Below are positions 6,167-10,875 of a DNA stretch of 10,875 nucleotides, one piece after another. The notes under the pieces are model-generated. The model searched no databases. It had not been told where the DNA came from and saw nothing but the letters and a program-made list of their open reading frames with translations. The stretch spans positions 1-10,875 of the forward strand of contig NZ_JAYGHV010000050.1 in assembly GCF_034932145.1 (NCBI RefSeq). Direction: 5' to 3'. This DNA comes from CCY15215 sp034932145. Lineage in GTDB: Bacteria > Cyanobacteriota > Cyanobacteriia > Cyanobacteriales > Spirulinaceae. Both the position numbers and the translations under genes were made by a program. Every line of letters starts with the position of its first letter. Positions within the stretch are counted from its first letter, which is position 1.

Positions 6167-7180
6167 ATGGTAATATCTCCCCCGCAAATAAAAAAATCTA
6201 CGGTTTCAATTACTCCCTTCTTCCAAAAAATTAATACTCCTCTCAACAAACAAGAAATTACAGTTTTACAAATTAATTTAGGACGACGTTGTAATTTAGC
6301 TTGTACCCATTGTCATGTCGAAGCTGGTCCCAAGCGTACAGAAGAATTATCCCCTGAAATTTGCGAACAACTCATCGAAACGATTCAACGCTTTGAGCAA
6401 ATTAAAACAGTAGATTTAACTGGAGGTGCGCCAGAAATGAACTATGGCTTTAAACCTATTGTTGAAGCTGCTAGAAAACAGGAAAAAGAAGTTATAGTGC
6501 GTTCTAATTTAACTATCTTTTTTGAACCCGGATTTACAGATTTACCCGAATACTTTGCCCAACATAAACTTAGAGTAGTTGCATCTCTTCCTTGTTACTT
6601 AGAAACCAATGTCGATCGCCAGCGCGGTGCAGGAGTTTATAATCAATCTATTCGCGCCATCCAACGCTTAAATAAACTCGGTTATGGAATCGATCCTCAC
6701 CTCATGCTCGATCTGGTTTATAATCCTACTTTACCCAAAAATGAGAATTTTTCTTTAACTCCCGATCAACAGAAATTAGAAAAGGATTATAAAGCATATT
6801 TAAACGAACATTTTGGCATTCAATTCAATCATTTATTCACCATTACAAATTTACCCGTTGGTCGCACAAAACAATATTTACAGCGCCACGAAATTTTACA
6901 TTCTTATGTAAAATTTCTCGAAAGTCATTACAATTCTAGCACCCTTGAGAATTTGATGTGTTTAAATGAACTGTCTATTGATTATTTAGGTAATATTTAC
7001 GACTGCGATTTTAATCAGATGGAAGGATTGCCCGCAAAAATGGCCAATGGAGAAACGATTACCGTTGCCAAATTACTAAAATTGAATAGTTTAGATATAA
7101 TTCAGGAGATACAAACAGCAAAATATTGCTATGGTTGTACAGCAGGATGTGGTTCTAGCTGTGGTGGTGCTTTGGTCTAA
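6167..7180 (+). CDS. arsS: Arsenosugar biosynthesis radical SAM protein ArsS
   Basis: ArsS is a radical SAM enzyme that attaches the adenosyl moiety of SAM to methylated arsenic made by ArsM, the committed step to arsenosugars; it acts in the cytosol. The 337-residue length is usual for the family. The cluster motif CNLACTHC (42-49; CxxxCxxC) binds the 4Fe-4S cluster, and LTGGAPE (84-90) is the SAM-binding GGxP-type motif. Family landmarks follow: VRSNLTIF (111-118), LPCYLETNVDRQRG (141-154), LDLVYNP (181-187) and NLPVGR (228-233). A Cys-rich tail, CYGCTAGCGSSC (321-332), with Cys265 and Cys280 upstream, suggests auxiliary cluster or substrate binding. All tail cysteines are TGT/TGC sense codons. 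The start ATG is the only good one, with a weak ribosome site. A TVP38-type membrane gene follows after 69 bases, a common partner. No ArsM or glycosyltransferase is in view. Confidence 0.9.
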   Translation: MVISPPQIKKSTVSITPFFQKINTPLNKQEITVLQINLGRRCNLACTHCHVEAGPKRTEELSPEICEQLIETIQRFEQIKTVDLTGGAPEMNYGFKPIVEAARKQEKEVIVRSNLTIFFEPGFTDLPEYFAQHKLRVVASLPCYLETNVDRQRGAGVYNQSIRAIQRLNKLGYGIDPHLMLDLVYNPTLPKNENFSLTPDQQKLEKDYKAYLNEHFGIQFNHLFTITNLPVGRTKQYLQRHEILHSYVKFLESHYNSSTLENLMCLNELSIDYLGNIYDCDFNQMEGLPAKMANGETITVAKLLKLNSLDIIQEIQTAKYCYGCTAGCGSSCGGALV

Positions 7181-7249
7181 ATTCAGATTAATTGAGGGAA
7201 TATCTACCCAAAAATTTACATTTTTTTAGGTTATTCGGAGTATTTTGAG

Positions 7250-8029
7250 ATGGTTGAAAACCAAAAAAACAGTAAACTCAAAGCAATTTTTAAGTTTATT
7301 GCGATCGCAGTTGTTGTTGTAGGTTTAATCGTGGTAGCTAAATTTTTGGGCATTACAGACTATATTAACACTATTTTGCAAAATACATTAAGTTGGATTG
7401 ATGGCCTCGGAATATGGGGTCCTATTGTTTTTGCTGGCATTTATATTATCGCTTCCGTTGCCTTAATTTCTGGAGCGATTTTAACCTTGGGGGCAGGGGT
7501 TATTTTTGGAGTTGTACAAGGGTCTATTTATGTATCTATTGCCTCAACTTTAGCTGCAATAGTAGCATTTATTATCGGACGCTATTTTCTCAGAGGCTGG
7601 GTATCTAAGCAAATTGAAAGCCAACCAAAATTTAAGGCGATCGATAAAGCAGTTGCTAAAGAAGGTTGGAAAATTGTCGGGTTAACTCGACTCTCCCCCA
7701 TCTTTCCTTTTGTGTTCTTAAATTATGCTTTTGGTGTGACCCAAGTTTCTTTAAAAGACTATGCGATCGCCTCTTGGATCGGCATGATGCCAGGTACAGT
7801 CATGTATGTTTATCTGGGTTCATTAGCTGGAGATTTAGCCACTTTGGGTGCTGGTGGTAGTGACAGTAATAGTACGATAACCTGGATTATTCGTATTGTT
7901 GGCTTTATTGCAACGGCTGCAGTAACAGTTTTTGTGACCAAAATTGCGAGAAAAGCCCTCGATGAACAATTGGTAGAGAAAACAGATTCCCCTCCCCAGT
8001 TTGCGAAGGAAAGTAGTAAAAATTTATGA
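7250..8029 (+). CDS. TVP38/TMEM64 family membrane protein (VTT domain)
   Basis: Integral inner-membrane protein of the DedA/TVP38 superfamily. Members have been linked to lipid scrambling or transport, and some to metal or metalloid handling; the exact substrate is unknown. The 259 residues begin with a membrane helix at about 13-33. The VTT core follows: GAGVIFGVVQGS (81-92) with the helix to RYFLR (111-115), then RLSPIFPFVFLNYAFGVTQV (147-166) and IGMMPGTVMYVYLGS (177-191). These last motifs carry the conserved Arg/Pro and LNYxxG signatures of TVP38 proteins. A final helix lies at about 209-230 and the C-terminus is charged. GGAG precedes the ATG by 9 bases. It sits 69 bases after arsS on the same strand and shares the terminator at 8034-8072, so co-transcription is likely and a role in arsenic-compound export or envelope tolerance can be guessed. 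Confidence 0.88.
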   Translation: MVENQKNSKLKAIFKFIAIAVVVVGLIVVAKFLGITDYINTILQNTLSWIDGLGIWGPIVFAGIYIIASVALISGAILTLGAGVIFGVVQGSIYVSIASTLAAIVAFIIGRYFLRGWVSKQIESQPKFKAIDKAVAKEGWKIVGLTRLSPIFPFVFLNYAFGVTQVSLKDYAIASWIGMMPGTVMYVYLGSLAGDLATLGAGGSDSNSTITWIIRIVGFIATAAVTVFVTKIARKALDEQLVEKTDSPPQFAKESSKNL

Positions 8030-8033
8030 ACTC

Positions 8034-8076
8034 AAATAGAGACGTTACATCTAACATCTAACATCTCTATTTTTAT
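8034..8076 (+). terminator. Intrinsic terminator of the arsS-TVP38 unit
   Basis: AAATAGAGA (8034-8042) pairs perfectly with TCTCTATTT (8064-8072), and the T-rich run TTTTTATTCTATTTTT follows. The loop holds tandem TAACATC repeats that can form an inner GTTA/TAAC stem. It lies 4 bases after the TVP38 stop and 15 bases beyond the convergent kinase gene, so it separates the two units. The minus-strand side has only a short T-run, so it is a weaker terminator for the kinase. Confidence 0.75.
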
Positions 8077-8087
8077 TCTATTTTTAT

Positions 8088-9914
8088 TTATGCTGTTTTG
8101 GAGAAAACTTGCTGTAGAGGTAGGACAATTTCAAATTTTGCACCTTGTCCAGGTTGGGAAGTACAAATGATTTTTCCTTGGTGCTTTTCAGCGACAATTT
8201 GATAGCTGATAGCAAGACCCAACCCAGTTCCTTTGCCAATGGGTTTGGTGGTAAAGAAGGGATCGAATAACTTTTGCTGTGCCTCTTCTGGGATGCCTGC
8301 ACCGTTGTCCGCGATCGCAATTTTCACAGCATTATTCTCATAATAAGTTTGAATGCGAATGTAACTGGGATCGGCTTGAATTTCGGCAAAGGAGCGATCG
8401 CGATTGTATTCATCTAGGGCATCGATCGCATTAGAAATTAAGTTCATAAACACTTGATTGAGTTGCCCTGCATAACATTCAACCGAGGGAATATTGCCAT
8501 ATTCTTTAATGATTTTAATTTCTGGGTGTTCGGGTTTGGCTTTGAGTCTATTATGCAGGATCATTAAGGTACTTTCAATACCTTCGTGAATATCTACAGC
8601 TTTGACTTGTGCCTCATCCATTCTCGAAAAGTTGCGGAGAGATTTAACAATTTCCCGGATGCGATCGGCACCCAATTTCATCGACCCAATTAAACGAGGT
8701 AAATCTTCCTTGAGAAATTCTAAATCGATCGCTTCTATTTCGTCTTCAATTTCCGGTACGCTTTCGGGATAATATTTTTGGTAAAGTTCGGTTAAACCCA
8801 AGATTTCTTGGGTATAGCGTTCGGAGTGAACTAAGTTACCGTAAATGAAGTTAACGGGATTATTAATTTCATGTGCCACCCCGGCAACCAACTGTCCTAA
8901 ACTAGACATTTTTTCAGTTTGGACGAGTTTAGTTTGTGTTGTTTTTAATTCAAATAGAGTTTGTTCGAGTTGCCTAGTTCTCTCTTTAACTCTTTGTTCT
9001 AAATCTTCATTCGCTTGTTGCAATGCTAATTCTGCTTGATGACGCTTGCGATCTATTTTTCCTAATGCACTGGCATTACCCCAAATTAAAGCTGAAAAGA
9101 CGATAACATTAATAATCCCTAATAAACAAATTGCTAATTCTGCGGTGTAAACTGCATAGCGATAACCCAAGAGAATAAACCAACAAACTACAGGAGGAAT
9201 AAGAACAGCAGCCAAGGCAAGACGCTGTGCTAAAATACCCCCAGCATTATTCATGGTTAGGATTGCAACAACTCCCCGTTTTGGAGCAGCAAAAACAAGA
9301 CCGATCGTCTCTAAAATAAAAGCGATCGCGGTATGGAGTGCCATCGCAGTGAAGGCAGAACCATATTGATAAAAATAGGCATTACCGTAAAGATAGCCCA
9401 GTAATCCTAAATAAGCAATTAAAAAACTAACGATACTGAGGATATGAGAAGAGAGATAACTTTTCCTGGGAAAGACAATAAAAATTAAAGCTGTTCCAAC
9501 CAGAAAAAAGTTTAAGGCACTGTTTAATGCCATTCTGCCAGGAGAAGCTGTCGCTACAGCATCTACAGATTCTTTAAAAATGAGTTGATCGATACCTAAA
9601 TCGAGATTAAAACCGTATTGAGTCAGGGTCAAAAACCCAATTAGAAAGACTAAAATAGCCGAAATAACTGCAATAGAACGAGTTTTAGTCGTTTGACGGG
9701 TTTGATGAAATGCCCACAAGGAAAGTCCCGCAAAGATAAAGCCAAATGCTGTATTGGCTTTCATCGTCACGAGTCCAGGCAGGACACTTTTAAGCAGACC
9801 AATATTAAAACACCACCCGACGATAACAACACAGCCAATCCCAAAAACTGCGATCGCGCTTTGTTTGGATAATCTTTGTAAAAAAGAAACTAAAGATTGA
9901 GAAGAGTTAAACAT
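8088..9914 (-). CDS. Membrane sensor histidine kinase (orphan)
   Basis: Two-component sensor kinase that would autophosphorylate and pass phosphate to a response regulator encoded elsewhere; none is adjacent. The 608 residues start with about eight hydrophobic helices (roughly 20-40, 52-70, 80-100, 132-149, 157-177, 188-210, 231-250, 258-280), a membrane-embedded sensor region without a large periplasmic domain. A coiled coil (about 287-335) leads to the DHp H-box with His348 in VAGVAHEINNPVNFIYGN. A long charged insert (about 365-410, EIEDEIEAIDLEFLKEDLP) precedes the second DHp helix (RNFSRMDEA). The catalytic domain shows the N-box NQVFMNLISNAIDA (486-499), G1 DNGAGI (536-541), F-box FDPFF (550-554) and G2 GKGTGLGLA (560-568), so it should be active. 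The ATG at 9914 lacks a clear Shine-Dalgarno sequence. The signal sensed is unknown. Confidence 0.92.
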   Translation of the reverse strand: MFNSSQSLVSFLQRLSKQSAIAVFGIGCVVIVGWCFNIGLLKSVLPGLVTMKANTAFGFIFAGLSLWAFHQTRQTTKTRSIAVISAILVFLIGFLTLTQYGFNLDLGIDQLIFKESVDAVATASPGRMALNSALNFFLVGTALIFIVFPRKSYLSSHILSIVSFLIAYLGLLGYLYGNAYFYQYGSAFTAMALHTAIAFILETIGLVFAAPKRGVVAILTMNNAGGILAQRLALAAVLIPPVVCWFILLGYRYAVYTAELAICLLGIINVIVFSALIWGNASALGKIDRKRHQAELALQQANEDLEQRVKERTRQLEQTLFELKTTQTKLVQTEKMSSLGQLVAGVAHEINNPVNFIYGNLVHSERYTQEILGLTELYQKYYPESVPEIEDEIEAIDLEFLKEDLPRLIGSMKLGADRIREIVKSLRNFSRMDEAQVKAVDIHEGIESTLMILHNRLKAKPEHPEIKIIKEYGNIPSVECYAGQLNQVFMNLISNAIDALDEYNRDRSFAEIQADPSYIRIQTYYENNAVKIAIADNGAGIPEEAQQKLFDPFFTTKPIGKGTGLGLAISYQIVAEKHQGKIICTSQPGQGAKFEIVLPLQQVFSKTA

Positions 9915-10195
9915 GATCTGACAAACTCGTAATGCTAATCAAATTAACTAAATGTATTTTAGGATAATTAAGTTTTATCTTTTTGTTTGCAATTTTTGTT
10001 ACAATTTTAGTAAATGTTTAGATTTGTGTATTTTTTTGCAATTCAGCTTCTTACATAAATTGCATTGCCTCATTTCAGCAATATCTAGTTAGGTAGATTC
10101 GAGTAAAAAAATCATCTTTTGAGTTGATACAACAAAGATTCTCATTTTTAAGATCGGAAATAATAATTTTTTCTACAAAAAAGGGAAATTCCGTT

Positions 10196-10224
10196 TTGAT
10201 ACAGTAAGAACTTGCTAGTATAGC
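10196..10224 (+). promoter_or_regulatory. Sigma70-type promoter of the right-edge gene
   Basis: TTGATA (10196-10201; five of six to TTGACA), a 17-base spacer, then TATAGC (10219-10224; four of six to TATAAT). Transcription would start near 10231, about 40 bases before the ATG at 10273. Confidence 0.5.
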
Positions 10225-10236
10225 GTTCAGAGTTAA

Positions 10237-10257
10237 CGATCGCATCAGAAGCGATCG
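10237..10257 (+). promoter_or_regulatory. HIP1-derived hairpin in the 5' leader of the right-edge gene
   Basis: CGATCGC (10237-10243), a 7-base loop ATCAGAA, and GCGATCG (10251-10257) form a perfect 7-bp stem that ends 15 bases before the ATG. It falls in the expected untranslated leader, where a ribosome site would normally lie close by; no Shine-Dalgarno sequence is visible. It could modulate translation or mRNA stability, or be a chance pairing of two HIP1 copies. Confidence 0.4.
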
Positions 10258-10272
10258 CTCGGCGATATACTT

Positions 10273-10875
10273 ATGAAAGATAGAACGCATCAAATTGTTT
10301 GGGAGCTAGTTTCTCCCCTGACCATTGAAGAAATTCGCCCCCAGAAGCAGGAACTTCTGCAACAATTGCAACGACTAGCCGACGATCGCCACCTGCAATT
10401 ACTCGAAATTCATCCTGAAAGAGATATTTCTATCCTCAAATTCCAAAGCGAGGCTCAAAGTTATAAGCGAGTGAGAACTCTTTTTAAAACCGCACAATTG
10501 GCAAATATTCTCGGTTTATTAATTAAAGATGTTCGACTGATGGAAACGAATGAGAGTTTCCCACCTAATCCAACTTTTCCGAGTCCAGAAAAAACGAGAT
10601 TTCAATCTCATCGATCGCAGGTAGATTTCAGTGCATTAGAGAAACAAGTTTTACGACATTTATCAGTTTGTTTGGAAAAAGACCCTCCCGAACGAATATT
10701 AGAACGCTTTCAACACCTGTTTATTGATGTTAATAATTATAGTGATGTTAGCATTCAAGCCGCCCTCGAAAATATGGTGACAGCTAAACGAGAAGACAGC
10801 AAATTTTACGATTTTCTCAATCGTTGTTGTTACCTTCTTATCAATGCTTGGCAATCAAATACGAAAACTCGTCCG
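10273..10875 (+). CDS. Protein of unknown function, N-terminal 201 residues (runs off right edge)
   Basis: The frame is open from the ATG at 10273 to the last base. An in-frame TAA at 10234 and the absence of other starts fix the beginning, though no Shine-Dalgarno sequence is evident. I do not recognise the family with confidence. The visible part has no signal peptide or membrane helix, so it is probably cytosolic. It is charged and helical, with a Leu/Gln-rich stretch QELLQQLQRLADD (26-38) and a basic segment SYKRVRTLFKTAQLANILG (63-81). A Pro-rich linker follows (PPNPTFPSPEK, 97-107), then a helical region ending in FLNRCCYLLINAWQ (181-194). The last phrase recalls a conserved block of cyanobacterial hypothetical proteins, from memory only. 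Codon use and HIP1 content match the neighbours, so there is no sign of transfer. Confidence 0.8.
   Translation, partial: MKDRTHQIVWELVSPLTIEEIRPQKQELLQQLQRLADDRHLQLLEIHPERDISILKFQSEAQSYKRVRTLFKTAQLANILGLLIKDVRLMETNESFPPNPTFPSPEKTRFQSHRSQVDFSALEKQVLRHLSVCLEKDPPERILERFQHLFIDVNNYSDVSIQAALENMVTAKREDSKFYDFLNRCCYLLINAWQSNTKTRP

Larger units (their letters stand above)
9915..10272. other. Divergent AT-rich intergenic region
   Basis: These 358 bases separate the kinase gene (minus) from the last gene (plus). For the kinase a weak minus-strand promoter can be drawn: TTGCAA (9987-9992), 17-base spacer, AATTAT (9964-9969). AT-rich runs fill 9950-10060, including the repeated heptamer TGCAATT (9988 and 10038). 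The rightmost part holds the promoter and leader hairpin of the plus gene. A 72-codon minus-strand open frame crosses this area but has no supporting features. Confidence 0.5.

Noticed and set aside
8043..8063. Tandem TAACATC repeat as a separate element
   Set aside because: Only about two and a half copies exist and they form the loop of the terminator.
10075..10293. Minus-strand open frame of 72 codons in the right intergenic region
   Set aside because: It overlaps the promoter and start of the plus-strand gene, has no ribosome site or recognisable motif, and its AT-rich sequence makes chance openness likely.

Overview
The window is from a cyanobacterium, probably filamentous or colonial. 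The octamer GCGATCGC (HIP1) and near-copies occur throughout, inside genes and between them, which is a cyanobacterial hallmark. Base composition is moderately AT-rich. The gene families also fit: tandem-repeat TPR protein, ArsS, TVP38-type membrane protein, and a histidine kinase with the long DHp domain typical of cyanobacteria.

Left part (1-5804, all minus strand). A compact three-gene operon reads leftward. It encodes a small exported pilin-like protein (5804-5316), a PapD-like periplasmic chaperone (5288-4467) and a large outer-membrane usher-like protein (4426-1640). Gaps are 27 and 40 bases. This is a chaperone-usher-type surface-fibre locus of divergent, archaic-like form. Downstream lies about 410 bases of non-coding DNA packed with hairpins, a 25-bp direct repeat and a pair of 10-bp inverted repeats. 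Beyond it is the first part of a secreted TPR protein built from 120-bp tandem repeats, which runs off the left edge.

Middle (5805-8087). A 362-base divergent intergenic region separates the fibre operon from a plus-strand pair. The pair is ArsS, the radical SAM enzyme of arsenosugar biosynthesis, and a TVP38/TMEM64 (VTT-domain) membrane protein. It is closed by a clear hairpin-plus-T-tract terminator. ArsM is not in the window, so only part of the arsenosugar pathway is visible.

Right part (8088-10875). A convergent minus-strand gene encodes an orphan membrane histidine kinase with eight predicted helices. A second divergent intergenic region (about 360 bases, AT-rich) carries a good sigma70-type promoter and a HIP1-HIP1 hairpin leader for a plus-strand gene of unknown function that runs off the right edge.

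No tRNA, rRNA, CRISPR array, transposase or origin was recognised. The strongest candidate for an under-described system is the chaperone-usher-like operon with its unusual usher and single short pilin.
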